From Ditylenchus dipsaci (taxonomy: Eukaryota > Nematoda > Chromadorea > Rhabditida > Anguinidae): a stretch of DNA of 64,000 nucleotides. Where the stretch lies: assembly GCA_004194705.1 (NCBI GenBank), contig SADC01000543.1, positions 1-64,000 of the forward strand, read 5' to 3'. The translations under genes and the position numbers were made by a program. This document shows positions 21,647 to 33,167 of this stretch, in pieces (within the stretch, counting starts at the first letter, position 1; the number at the start of each line of letters is the position of its first letter). The notes under the pieces are model-generated. The model did no database searches. It worked only from the letters and a program-made list of their open reading frames with translations, and had not been told where the DNA came from.

Positions 21647-22434
21647 CAGGGCTGGTCACGGGCCGGCCGAGACCGGGCCGAAGCTTGCGACGGGCCGGGC
21701 CTAAAAAGCTCCGGCCCGGGCCGGCCCGATTAGGCCCGGGTTAACTTGCAGACAACTGAAAGTTTAACTATTTCAAAGGAATTTTTTCACCGTTTAACAA
21801 TTTTTGCATTCAAGCGCCCATTCATTATACATTTATTGCAATTGAATATTTCGAAGTCCCAGGTTCGAATCCCAGTGAGTGCAAACCTTGTTTATCTTCC
21901 TTTTTTTCCCTTTAGATACAACTTTGGTGTCAAAATGATCCTCAGGCTCTTGGCTATCTCACAAGGTTATCATTGCAGCGTTTCACACCACTACAGCTCT
22001 CAGATGAAAAACTGCTAACGAATAAAAAAAGTTAATTAATGACATCTAAATGAAGCTTAAAGCACTAAATTATTTGATAATAAGGAGCGCACAAATTATT
22101 TCAATGGGTAGAAAAGCCATAAGAAAACCAAGATGGCCCAAAGATAAGTAATAAAGAAAGTAAAGGAAAAGTACTTCTGTAAAACAATGCAAGGAAGGCG
22201 CATAAAATAATTCTCTAAGGCGAAAAGTTCTTTAAAAAAGCTTAAAATTTTGAATATTGGTAAAAATTTTGAATTAAAAAAAAATTCGAAAATTTCGAAT
22301 GAGAAAATTTTTCCGGGCTTTTCCGGCCGGCCCGGGCCGGGCTGGGCCGGGCCTGACCCCTGTCCGGGCCGGGCTTTTGAAAACGAGGTCCGGGCCGGCC
22401 GGGCCTGCAAAATCAAGGCCCGTGCCCAGCCCTG
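21647..22434. mobile_element. hAT element with GGCCCGGGCC arrays, 8-bp duplication GGTGTCGT
   Basis: GGTGTCGT is repeated exactly at 21639-21646 and 22435-22442. The ends are CAGGGCTGGTCACGGGCC and GGCCCGTGCCCAGCCCTG. Both subterminal regions consist of GGCCGGGCC-type words, very GC-rich against AT-rich surroundings. The interior carries a SINE fragment (21850-22020) with B box GGTTCGAATCCC. Relics of the same family stand at about 25973-26042, 53744-53815 and 55735-55853. Confidence 0.92.
21850..22020 (+). repeat. tRNA-derived SINE fragment inside a hAT element
   Basis: GGTTCGAATCCCAGTGAGTGC is an intact B box with flanking arm. It is followed by the SINE body ACAACTTTGGTGTCAAAATG and CTTGGCTATCTC, also seen at 37955-38000 and, diverged, at 40840-40890. 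Confidence 0.55.
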
Positions 22435-22547
22435 GGTGTCGTTAAATCGAGGGTGTCGTTAAATCGGGGGTTCTCTTTGACTAAATTTTAGTCAAAGCCA
22501 ACCAAATTGTCTTATTTTCGGATGTCGTTTAATCGAGGGTTGACTGT

Positions 22548-22706
22548 ACCGTATTTCATCTATTAACTGCCTATGGGAGTTATTTCCAACCCTGAAAAAT
22601 CTTGAATTTTTTTCTATCAAAAATGACCCCAACTCCAAAAACTCAGTTAAAAAAACAAGGGGTGGGGAGTTATTAGAGCATGGGAAGTTAATAAAAGAAA
22701 TACGGT
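22548..22706. mobile_element. Short fold-back MITE, ACCGTATTT ends
   Basis: ACCGTATTTCATCTATTAAC faces TTAATAAAAGAAATACGGT, with GGGAGTTATT words near both ends. It abuts the right end of the pogo-like MITE directly. Same family as 11234-11490. Confidence 0.75.
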
Positions 22707-23236
22707 GGTTAACTCACTTCTAGGGATAAAAAGTATCGCAAAATCGATTGGAATCATTTTCAGCACTGCTCTGCTCTCAGAAACTACCGTCATTTTGCGA
22801 TTTTATGCAAATAACCACCATAAATAAAGAGAAACCGGCCAATAGCCATATATTTTGGTTTTAATCGCCTTCTCCTCCACCCATTTTCTTGACTTTTCCG
22901 AAAGTGATATTAACTTTTTAAAATCAGAATTTCATGCGAAATCACTTGGATATGTTTTCACACCAAAATACATTCTGAAAATTGGGTAGCTTGCGAATTT
23001 TTGACCCAGCAAGAAAAGAGTATACTGGAGGGTGGGATGGCACGGAACCAAACACGTTTCAATTTTTTTTAATTTTAGCTCCAACTTTATCATACCCTTT
23101 ATATGTTAGCTCAAATAAAAGCCTAGAATCGGGCTACACATAAAAATTCAAAAAACATGTGCATTAGTAAAAAAATACAGAACTTTATCCAAAATGTTTG
23201 GTTTGTGCAACTTTCCGAATCGCATCGTCACTACCA

Positions 23237-23571
23237 TATAACACGCCTCAAAACAAAATTTTTTACCATCGAGGCCAATTGGGGGGGTAAATGGCATATT
23301 TTGCCCAAGGCATTTTAGCTGTGCCATTTTGTCCGGGAATTTAGGCTGTGCCACTTTGCTCGGGGCAGTTTTGCTGTGGGATTTCGCCCTAAAAAGCTTA
23401 AAAAGTGCCTTGAAAAATCCCAACTGAGGGTAAATGGCATATTTTGCCCGGTTTCGGGGCTAAATTCCACAGCCAAAGTGCCCGGGACAAAATGGCGTAG
23501 CCAAAATGCCCGGGCAAAACGGCTCAGCCTCGATGCTCAAAATTTTTGTTTCGAGGCGTGTTATATGTTCC
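23237..23571. mobile_element. Fold-back with ACACGCCTC ends and TTTTGCCCGGGCA words
   Basis: AACACGCCTCAAAACAAAA at the left faces TTTGTTTCGAGGCGTGTT at the right. The inside repeats words such as AAAATGGC, TTTTGCCC and GCCCGGGCA in both orientations. The terminus is shared with the inner repeat of the 3888-6260 element. Confidence 0.7.
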
Positions 23572-23719
23572 CTCGTCAGGCAAGTTATACCTCAATTTAT
23601 AGCTCATATCACTGGCTGCAAATTGAAGTACAACTTGCCTGAAAAAAGTTTTCGAAAAATGGGTCAAAAACGCAGTGCCACAAACAAAATTTTATAAAAG
23701 AAAAAATAATGTCTTGGAA

Positions 23720-23760
23720 AAAAAAGTTGGGCGCCTGTAAGGCGCCTGCCCACCTTGGAA
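23720..23760 (+). other. GC hairpin in AT-rich DNA
   Basis: GGGCGCCTGTAAGGCGCCTGCCC forms a strong hairpin, like those at 804, 1826 and 36368. No CTRR follows it, so I leave it unclassified. Confidence 0.4.
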
Positions 23761-24829
23761 AAGCATATTTAGCTAATTGACCTCTGAAAGTTTGCTCTTG
23801 ATGAGTGTGAGGCGAATAACTGGTGTTTGAAAAGTTCCCGATGGACTTTTGTGCTTACTTTTGAAAACAAAAATATTACTATCAAAATATTCCAAATATA
23901 CCATTTTTTAGCCCTGCATCTTCTCTTTCAAATAGCATATTACACTTAGCTTCATTATTTCAGATAAGTCATTATTTAGCCCCAAACACTTGTCAGGTTA
24001 TTTGAAAAGTTAACCAGCGTTTCATCACTTTAACTGGTCAAATATTTTATTTAATTTCAACAGCCGCTGCGATATCTTATCACTTTGTCGTAGCGCAACT
24101 CAAGAGCTACAAAAACCATGTTGCAGAATAATTTTGAGATCTAGGTATTGAGATATGACCTTTGGGAAAAGTCAATTTTCTTAAAAAATGACAAAAATCC
24201 GAAAAATTGGAAAAACTTAGATTTTGGTCATTTTTTAAGAAAATTGACTTTTTTTTCAAAAGGTCATATCTCAACACCTATGTAATAACGTAAAAAGTGG
24301 GAAGCTAACCTACTAGGCTACACGTGTAGAATCTTATAGAATAGTAGTAATTTACCTATATAACAACCTAGATCTCAAAAACCATTCTGCAACGGGCATA
24401 ACGGAATTTTGCAGCTAAATCTCGTAATTTTGGAGCTAATTTTGTTTGCAGCAGCCGGATCAGAATTCAGTCCGATGGGCTTAATCGCTCAGAATTCCGC
24501 CCTGAACCACTCAAAACCGTCATAAACCTGAAATTCTGAGCGATTAAGCCCATCGGACTGAAATTCTGATCCGTCCAATCGAATTTTCGCAAAAAGTTTA
24601 CCCCCCCCCTTAGTGAACCCCCAAAAAACAAACTTCAGGGGCTTCTGACCACTCCGGGCTGGGATTCTGAGAGATCCAAGTCATTTTTGATTAGGAAATT
24701 CGAATTCCCGCAAAATTTACTAATATTTGCTCCAAGATTACGAGAATTAGCTGCGAAATTCCGAGAATTAGCTGCAAACGAAATTAGCTGCGAAATTACG
24801 AGAATTAGCTGCAAAAATTCCGTCATGCC

Positions 24830-25773
24830 TAGGTTGTTAGAATTCTCCGGAGAAATAAAAAACGGAGAATTCTTCGAAGAATTCTCCGGAGAATTCTCTA
24901 GAAATCTCCAAAAATGGAGAATTATTAATTTTATCGAGCTTAGCATTTCAAAACCATTTATTTGCCAACACATAACAATTCAATAAATATCATCCGCGAA
25001 GAAGTCAATTTCCTGTTCGAGGAAGTTCGGGGATATTTCCAGTTGCAAAAGCCTACAAAAAGTAAGGTTGAAGAAGAAAAAATTAAAGAAAACAAATCCT
25101 TGTCAACAAAATGTCCAGCTCCTCTTGATAGTCTTTTGAAGTGCTTTCGAACCAGTGCTTGCTTGTTCCTAAATTTCCTTGAGATGAGATTTCTGCCCCT
25201 TCTGATAAATTCGCGATCTTTGACTTCGGCGAAAAGCATCGACTTCGACGAGCTGCAGGTCTCTTTGAGAGATGATCAATTTGCTTCCTAGCTTTAACCT
25301 AACTTGTTGCAGTTCTAAATTTTAACCTGGTTTAGCATTAAGTTTAGCATCTTAGACGAAAAACAACCTCCAAAGGCTTCTCCATTTTAGCTGCATCTGA
25401 CTTGTAACGCTTGTTGCAGAATTTGGAGTAGCCCGCGACGACAGCATTTTCATTCTCATTTGTTTCTTGCTGCAGCTCAAAATGTGTCCATCACTTTTTT
25501 CGACATCTGAGAAGATGATTAACAATAATTACAGGACGCAACAATTTATGGAGAAAGCAAAATGAAAGACCGCAATAGCGCAAAACACGTCGTAAGTAAA
25601 TGAGTAGATTGATTTTCCAGCAGCGAGATTCTCACCCGAAAACTTTACGCTGCAGTTTAAAATTTTTTATTTCTCCCATTTTCTTTGACGGAGAAATAGG
25701 TCGGAGAATTCTAGAGAATTCTCGGAGAATTCTCCGGAGAATTCTCCGAAGAATTCTTCATTATCCAACCCTA
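24830..25773. mobile_element. hAT element with GGAGAATTCTCC arrays, duplication GTYATGCC
   Basis: GTCATGCC (24822-24829) and GTTATGCC (25774-25781) match at seven of eight bases. The ends are TAGGTTGTTAGAATTC and GAATTCTTC-AT-CCAACCCTA. Both subterminal regions are runs of GGAGAATTCTCC. The interior, read on the minus strand, contains a possible spliced coding remnant (AFATGNIPE-like, after an acceptor at about 25055) that could be the start of a hAT transposase. That last point is a guess. Two more copies stand at 29996-30174 and 60585-60722. Confidence 0.85.
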
Positions 25774-25869
25774 GTTATGCCCAATAAATTACTTGATAGT
25801 TTTTAAAAAAAATTTGAAACTGAAATTTTTAGTTGTGAAATCTATCCATTAATTTTATTGTCTTTCCTA

Positions 25870-26045
25870 TAATTTTTTTCGCTAAGCAGGTTCTCGTTAA
25901 GCGGGTTTTCGTTAAGCAACTCTTCGTTAAGCAGGTTTGTTAAGCAGATTTTCACCTAGCCCTAGAACCAGGCCTGCGCACGGGCCTACTTTTTCACGGC
26001 CAGGCCCGGATATTTTTTTGGGCCAGCCCGTCTATTCAGTCTAGT
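25870..26045. repeat. GTTAAGC direct repeats and a GGGCC-word relic
   Basis: CGTTAAGC(A/G)GG appears four to five times at about 25882-25945, like the repetitive ends of the pogo-like elements. At 25973-26042, CAGGCCTGCGCACGGGCC and GGCCAGGCCCGG mark a decayed end of the GGCCCGGGCC hAT family. Confidence 0.5.
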
Positions 26046-27423
26046 CAACTGTAAGTTTATTTCCAAACATATTTAAAAAATCAAGCAAAAAAGTGTGGCA
26101 ACTTTGCTATTTAACATCACTCGAACGCAATATTTCTCTTTATCAAGCATTTCTAAGATGAGATGAGATGGGGTAGGTAAAAACGAAATTTAGCCTCGTC
26201 AAACTTGATTCCTATAGACTTTCACTTATTATAGAATTTTCAAATTAAAAAAGTTTAATTTTCAGACCGTCCATGTGGAAGTCCACCTGGCCAGGTGGAA
26301 CCACCCCGGCTATTGGGGTAAAACCGTAGTTTTGATACTGTCAAACAGAATTTACCAAAAAAAATTGAGTATGATATTTCGGTTCTTTTTAAATGTTGAA
26401 AATGTTTATTTTTTCACATCATCCAGGTGCATATCCAATTGACCCAATAACACCAAACTCATATTCCGGGGTTGGGTTTGGTAACATCACAACTTTGGCT
26501 CTAAGAAACCAGAGTCCCCACACGTTTTTCACTTGAAAGAACAGTTTGCTTTTCATTTTTAAAGCTATCCGGGTGGATATTGACCTTCCGATGGTACCTT
26601 ACCCAGATTTTAGGGTTTGAGCGGTTAAAATCGTAGTTTAGGTCCTATCTAACCGGATTCTCGGCACGATTTTAAGTAAAAAAATGGTTTGGTTGGAGTT
26701 CGAGTAATTTTAAATTTCTGACTAAAAGTATCTAATCGGGCTTAGGGTTTCGGTAGCTCAAATGGCAATTCGACCTTATTAAACCCGTCCTCACTGCTGT
26801 AGTCGTTCCTGTCACTCATGATTCGATTTTTTGCAAAAAGTTACCCCCCCTTTTAGTAAACCCCCAAAAAACCAGCTTTCAGGGGCTTCTGGCCACTCCA
26901 GCGTGGGTTCTGAGCAATCCAAGTCAAAATGACCTGACAAGTGTTTGGGGCTAAATAATGACTTATCTGAAATAATGAAGCTAAGTGTAATATGCTATTT
27001 GAAAGAGGAGATGAAGGGCTACAAAATGGTATATCTGGCATATTTTTTATAGAAATATTTTGTTTTTAAAGTAAGCTCAAATTCCATCGGGAACTTTCCA
27101 ACACAGTTACTAGGCATAACAAGCACGATAGTTTATTTTTCCCAATTCAAAAATCCGTGACTTTTCGAGGTTATAATGGTGAGCTGAAGAATGACATACT
27201 AACAAGTTTTGCTCAATCCGTAGAGCCTACACTGCTCGGTAGATCCCAGGAAAGAATCAGGGGATCAAATTACAACCATTGCGCCACACCAACGACAATA
27301 AACAGAAATGGAGAACCTGCTTTATCACACAATTTAACCATCTTCCTACCCCAAAAAAGTAAGCGAAATCTTTAATGCAACTTTATGGAGAACAAAACAA
27401 GACATAAAATACCGAGAGAATTT

Positions 27424-27790
<367 letters not shown>

Positions 27791-28174
27791 CTTTTCAGTG
27801 TCATCTTGCTTCTTTTGATCGATACTGAACCACAGAAACTAGACGATCTTGAGACTCACTCCACAAATTACACATCATATATATTCAGTAGCGCCGGAAA
27901 TTTGATGACGCACAGTCATTTAAAAGCTAATTAGACGCGAAATTAGTTGCTCTTTCTAACGAGCAAAAGAACACCACAATCTGTTGTGAATTTGCGAAAA
28001 TTTGGGTTTTTTTCAAAAAATAAGCATTTCTCGAACAAAAATTTTAGGCGAAAACCGCCATAAAAATTGAAATCATCCTGCACCCTCCTAATTCACTACA
28101 CAATGATCTGTTTTTCGTCCGCATCCTCACTTAAAAGCACAGCATAGAAAAAGCAATGAAATTTGTTTCCGATA

Positions 28175-28323
28175 CGTCGACGCTCGATATAACGTCCTCA
28201 GGGACCGCCAAATGGACGTTATATCGAGCGGACGTTATATATCGAGCGTTCATTTGACTAAATTTTAGTCAAAGCTGACCAAATTCGTGATTTTTTCGGG
28301 GTCGTTATATCGAGCGTCGACTG
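28175..28323. mobile_element. pogo-like MITE, GTCGACGCTCGATATAACG ends
   Basis: CGTCGACGCTCGATATAACG follows TA at the left. CGTTATATCGAGCGTCGACTG ends it at the right. Inside are extra CGTTATATCGAGCG copies and TTTGACTAAATTTTAGTCAA. The left end has lost its CAG. Same family as 11862-12703. Confidence 0.85.
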
Positions 28324-28464
28324 CAAATGCATTTAAGTAGTCCGCATTGCGGACTACATTGCGAACTAGAAATTTATTTTTATTTAATCAATTTTATTTC
28401 TTTTCTATGCTGTGCTTTAAAGTGCGTATGCGGACGAAAAAAGGATCATTGTTAGGGGCATAAG

Positions 28465-28665
28465 AAGGGTTGTCGACTTCGACTTTTAATTCGAAAAGTT
28501 GAAATTTTTAAGGCCGATTTTGCCTCGGAGCAAAAATCTGATTTTCAACATATACTCAGAATTGAAATTGGTATGCATTGTAAAATCAGATTTGCACTCC
28601 GGTAAAAAAATCTGCCTTAAAAAAATTCGACATTTCGGCTTAAAAGACGAAAGTCGAGAACCCTA
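28465..28665. mobile_element. Short fold-back, AGGGTTGTCGACTTCG ends
   Basis: AGGGTTGTCGACTTCGACTT at the left faces AAGTCGAGAACCCTA at the right. The inner parts pair through GGCAGATTTT/AAAATCTG-type and CTCGGAGCAAAAATCTGATT words. No target duplication is visible. Confidence 0.55.
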
Positions 28666-28941
28666 CTCCAAGTGATGACCCTTCGGGGACGTAGGGGTCT
28701 TGAGTTAGACGGGCACACACACAACCTTAGACACAAGTCACTCAAAAGTGACTTGGATGCATATTTTTTTGAAAACTTAACTATTTCGTCGGATACAAGA
28801 GTATATGAGATTAGCATTAGATACTCAAATACAAGAGTGAATGAGATTAGCTGTAGATACTCATAAGTCTTCTTTATTCTATCAACGAAGCATGACACAA
28901 CAAAAGGCATACGACAAATAACGGTCATTGATTCCTGGATG

Positions 28942-29923
28942 TCATTCAGTGACCTTCTTTCTCGGCCCTTCAGGATCATCATTGCCAGAGTCATCGTTCC
29001 AGTCTGCAAGTTGTCACGAAGCAGCTGCATGATCATCTAAAACGAAAAGGAGTTCTTGCAATGAATTCAGTCCATCTTACAGTGTGTCCTTGTGAGACTC
29101 CTCATCAACACCGTTCAATCCAGCAAGAGCCTCATCGAAAGCTTCTTGGCGAGCTCGCAGGCCTTCTCCTTGACGAGAGCAATCTCTAAAAAGTTATCAT
29201 TATGTCCAAGGAATTCGAACAGCGCTAAATACTCACATAGAGAATACTGAGAAGTTCAGAGCCAGGCCGAGACGAAAGATTGGTGGGCGAATCTTCTCCT
29301 TGGCGATATCGAAGGCTTCCGAGTAGCTTGACGACTCTTCTCCACAACGGCTAAAAAAAAAGGTAACTACATCAGACGGATGATAAAATACTTGGCGCTC
29401 GACTCCCTCTGCATTTCAGCAAATAGCGCAGATAATCAGCCTTCATCTTGAGGAAGAACACCTTAGCATCGTCATCGACAGCGTGAGGAACAATCTTGTC
29501 CATTGTCTTCTAAACACAAACTATAGAAATAAAACTAGTAAATAGCTTACCAAGACATCGTTGCAGATATCCTTCATCTCAGTCTCGATCTTCTCACGAT
29601 AATTCTTCACCCACAGCTTGCTGATCAGGAGTATCGAGTCTCTTCTGCATATCGACGATCACACGCCAACTGCGACGACGAGTACCCACGATGTGCTTGT
29701 AGGCGAACGAGAGGAGATTGCGCTCTTCAACCGAAACACCTTGTCTTGCTCCACGGCTTCCTTCATAAGCTGGGCCTATAATGATTATAGTATAATCACG
29801 GTTGTAAAGCCTTTGATTCATGCGAATCGCCTTACATGTCATCATGTCGATCCGCCTGCTCAGCCATTTTGGCACGATAAACCAGCTCTTCTTTCTTGAT
29901 GCATTTCCAATTTCGTCAAATAG
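28942..29923 (-). CDS. 14-3-3 protein, six exons, with frameshifts
   Basis: Exons in transcript order: 29835-29923, 29551-29775, 29391-29509, 29237-29350, 29080-29185 and 28942-29036. Hallmarks: KEELVYRAKMAEQADRHDDM, then SVEERNLLSFAYKHIVGTRR and SWRVI, then NYREKIETEM, KMKADYLRYL, the basket-lining LGLALNFSVF and the last helix IMQLLRDNLQTW, followed by an acidic tail. 14-3-3 dimers bind phosphoserine/threonine motifs in the cytosol. No start codon is in frame in the first visible exon, so an upstream exon is likely. About nine one-base deletions break the frame. Three or four fall exactly at donors, where G|GTAAG has become G|TAAG. All but one remove a base from a doubled base. Otherwise the protein is intact, which points to homopolymer errors rather than decay. 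Confidence 0.93.
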
Positions 29924-29995
29924 CTGCAAGAAAAAATAAAAATAAGAGTTTAAACAAAACTGGTTAAAAAACCACACTTCATTCATAGAAATAGC

Positions 29996-30174
29996 TAGGG
30001 TTGTACAATTTCCGAATTTCGGAGAATTCTCCGGAGAATTATCCGGAGAATTCTCCAAAGAATTCTCCGAAATTCTCCGGAATTTCCAGTTTTTCCTTAT
30101 TAAATCCTCCATATATTCGAGAGAATTCTCGGAGAATTCTCCAATTTTATTTTTCGGAGAATTATACAACCTTA
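29996..30174. mobile_element. hAT MITE with GGAGAATTCTCC arrays
   Basis: TAGGGTTGTACAATTTCC at the left faces GGAGAATTATACAACCTTA at the right, with GGAGAATTCTCC words filling both halves. Flanks GAAATAGC and CAAATACG share only AAATA, so the 8-bp duplication has decayed. It lies just upstream of the visible first exon of 14-3-3 and may hide or displace its promoter or first exon. Confidence 0.75.
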
Positions 30175-30550
30175 CAAATACGCTTCAAAACAAGTTAGTG
30201 TCAATTCAAGTCTAATATGAAAAAAGCGATAATGCGCTAATTTAAAGCAATTTTTTGTAATTTTGGACCAACTATAAAGGCACGTCCCCAATGAGTGCGA
30301 TGTAAATTGCAAAAAGACGGCTATAATTTTTTTCTCGCCGAACTTTTTTTCTGTTGGCACCATTTGTAGCTGAGATCAGTGTTTCCAAAAAACCGAAAAG
30401 GAATGCTACAAACCGAAGCAGAAACCGAAATTCGTTTTCGGTTTCGGTCTATCCTTATGAAACTTTCGGTTTCGGTTTTCGCTTTCGGTTTTTTAAGCTT
30501 TCTGCTTCTGCTTTTGATTTCTGCTATTGAAAATTATGTTTCTGCTTTCT

Positions 30551-31290
30551 ATGGTACTTTTATAGTAACCCCCCCCCATACTCGGATTTTTGAAAAGTGA
30601 CCCAAAATCACCTCTCGAACTCATTTGTTCTGCACAACAAAGTCCGAGAAGCATTTCTAAACACTTTCTGAATAAAAAAATGAAAGTTTGTCAAAAAAAA
30701 TTGCCTCCCGACCCTCAGGCAAAGATGTCTTTTAGGTTTTTTAGGGTCACTTCTGGTGATTTATCACATTTTTCTTGCTGGAGCTGGCAAAAAAACTCTC
30801 TAAATGCATTTTTGATCAAGAGTCTTGCTCGGAATTATGTCTAAGGTTAGTCTGTGCGCGCATCTCTAACCAACCAAGCCCCCTGCGCCCCCTTTGGGGC
30901 GCAGGGGCTTGGTAGCTTGGGGTTGAGATGCGCACACACATACCTGAGACACAAATCACTCGAAAATGACTCTGGATGCAAAAAAACATATGCATACCAG
31001 AGTTTATTTATGCGTAGGCCCAGAAAGTAAAAATTTGTTCAAAATCTATCATTTTACCTTCATTTGACTTGAAAAAGGCTAAAAGTTGGTGAAAAATACC
31101 CTAAAAAGACCAACTACCCCGAGGGTGGGTGACAAATTTTTTGGTAAAATTTAACTTTTTTATCAGAAAGTGTTTAGAAATGCTTCTCGGACCTTGTTGT
31201 GCAGAACAAATGAGTTCGAGAGGTGATTTTGGTCACTTTTCAAAAAATCCGAGTATGGGAGAACTATAAAAGTACCCTTTCTATTTATGC
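30551..31290. mobile_element. Fold-back nested in the hAT transposon
   Basis: The left arm (TGGTACTTTTATAGTAAC, C-run, ATACTCGGATTTTTGAAAAG) is mirrored at the right (CTTTTCAAAAAATCCGAGTATGG then ACTATAAAAGTACC). The arms are long and include GTTCTGCACAACAA. The centre at about 30880-30905 holds the GGGGCGCAGGGGCTTGG palindromic core shared with 9231-10197 and 35395-36045. Confidence 0.85.
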
Positions 31291-31589
31291 AGTTTATTTT
31301 ATTTCATTCTTTAGCACTATATTTTTCTAAGTTTCCATTTTTGATTGACAATTTCCCAATTTTCAAGGTTGGAAATTAAACGGGCCCGCTTGTTTAATAA
31401 AGTGGTAATTAAAAAATAATTAACATCGATGTTTGTAAAGTTTTACAAACTCTAGCAATTCCACTTTTAAGCTTTTCTTTGTAACTTGCAAATCTTAAGA
31501 TTGACTTAAAGATTTTTCGATTTTCGAGGCCTTGAAAAATAAGCCACCCGAGCGGCTTATTGTTATAAGAAGTATTGAAGTCGGTTAAT

Positions 31590-33167
31590 TCATATCTCAT
31601 TTTTATTCAAGAAACAAATGCAATTACAGACAAATTCAACCCAAAAAAACACGTCTAACACTGATTCAACATTTCTAACTAATCGACAAGTTGATTGCAG
31701 AACACTATAAGTTGTGAATTCTGCAAAGTTATTTCTTTCCGGTTTTTGGTTCCTTGTTGCAAGACCCGCTAGAGAGAATACACGCTCGATTGGCGCTCTT
31801 GTAGCCGGCACAGTTAGAACATTCAGCGCTAGAATTGCCACGATTGTATTCTAGAATAATTAAGGTGATCTGTAAAGTCTATTGCCTAATCAATGAAGAC
31901 CAACCGACAATAGCAAATTTGTCCAGTACTTTAACGCATCAACAGGTGTTTTAGATGCTGCCTGCACTGCGATCCCTTGCTTCAAAATCTCACTGATCCA
32001 TGATTCAGCGCCCGAATAAGTGCCTGTTTCTTCCTGTCGCTTTTGTTTTTCCTCTTCATCGATTTCGGCGAGCAGACGGTCCAACGCGCTGCCTTCCGCA
32101 GATGCCCTGTTTTCTAGTTGCTCTACTGGCTGCCATTCAACCTAAATTTTTCATTGGCTAGCAAATAAATCATACTAATTTAACATACAAAAGGTTGCAT
32201 TTTCCTCACATCATGCTCAAACTCTACTTTACTTAGTCGTCGCACTGTATTAGGATCCAATGCTGCAGCCATCAAGTAGATAGGGTCAAAATCCTTGCTT
32301 AACACATCGACCATCCATGAAAATTGTCTGTCCAAAAGTAGGCTCAACGTCTCGGCCATGTCTTTAGCTCCTTGGACTTTCTGTGATGCTAAATGGAATT
32401 TTTCATAATCCGTACATGACAAACCTTCATTTCTCCAATTCCTCGTTTCATTGCCTTGAAATAGCCTACGCGACTGCTGATCGTCACATTTTTTAGCTTT
32501 GTACGCGGCAAAGCACTTCAACAAGGACGCTTGATAGCTTGTGCACACACCGAAGGGACTAAATTAAAAATAAAAACTTGGCAAAAAATTTATTCACAGC
32601 TTTTAGGGAACTAAAAGAGCGAAATAGGATCAGACGGAGGAGAAAACAAGGGCTGACTAACCTCCACTTTTCAATTCATCACAGCGAAAAAAATGCGCAC
32701 AACTGGATGTAGGAACATGTAAATTGGATAAGCTGGAACGGCAAGAACATCTGTAAGCGCATCCTGGATTCTCGATTCTTTAAATACAATGACAATGTAA
32801 ATAGAATCCTTTAAATTATTTGAACGCACTTTGTCCTTGGTTGTCTTTACCCTGAGAATTTCGTAATCTTTTCGCTGGCTGCTCTTTATCTCCATGTAGA
32901 TGATTCCAATGATACGTGAGAGTACTTGCTCTAGATGGATGACTGAATTCTAAAACAAGAATTCGAAAATGATACAAACTAAAGCATCGGTAAACCCTGA
33001 AAGGTACCTTTAGAGCATTCTTGACAACGCAGGATAAGCTGTCCAGTTAAATCAATGGTGACCTTATCGTAGCGATCCCAAATAGGCCCTCGCTTGCTGC
33101 TTTCCATTCTTTTCCCTTGCGTTTTGCTTCCTTGAGATGACGGCGAGCTTTCAGCCATGCTTGACAT
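31590..33167 (-). pseudogene. hAT transposase with BED zinc finger, shortened
   Basis: Exons by splice signals: 33008-33167, 32851-32949, 32189-32558, 31905-32141 and 31590-31850. Exons 1-2 join in phase to give a BED finger: GPIWDRYDKV, C-x2-C in RCQECSKEF, then STLTYHWNHLHG with its paired histidines. Exon 3 has FDPIYLMAAALDPNTVRRL, typical of the catalytic-core region. Exons 4-5 give DALKYW and LALNVLTVPATRAPIERVFS, the C-terminal hAT dimerisation motif. The total is about 375 residues, against 600 or more for active hAT transposases, and the exon 2/3 junction is out by one base. So it is probably internally deleted or damaged. It binds and moves its own element in active relatives. Confidence 0.88.

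Larger units (their letters stand above)
21596..22546. mobile_element. pogo-like MITE, CAGTAAACCCTCGATTAAA ends, split by a hAT
   Basis: CAGTAAACCCTCGATTAAAC after TA at the left faces TTTAATCGAGGGTTGACTG before TA at the right. Without the inserted element (21647-22434 plus one duplicate) it is about 155 bp. The centre has TTTGACTAAATTTTAGTCAA, shared with the 28175-28323 MITE. Confidence 0.88.
23817..27109. mobile_element. Large fold-back, 3.3 kb, AACTG-GTT ends
   Basis: TAACTGGTGTTTGAAAAGTT and CCCGATGGA at the left return inverted at 27085-27109 (TCCATCGGGAACTTTCC and CAGTTA). The arms share ATTTAGCCCCAAACACTTGTC and a block with TTAGTGAACCCCCAAAAAAC. A hAT element (24830-25773) sits between them. 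Related fold-backs: about 43835-44640 (one arm) and 54478-55648. No coding sequence is supported. Confidence 0.7.

Noticed and set aside
28942..29923. 14-3-3 as a pseudogene
   Set aside because: Introns and splice acceptors are kept, amino acids are conserved, and breaks are almost all homopolymer losses. Sequence error is the simpler explanation.
29594..30169. 191-codon open frame on the minus strand
   Set aside because: It is an artefact that joins parts of 14-3-3 exons 1-2 in mixed frames with intron and MITE sequence.
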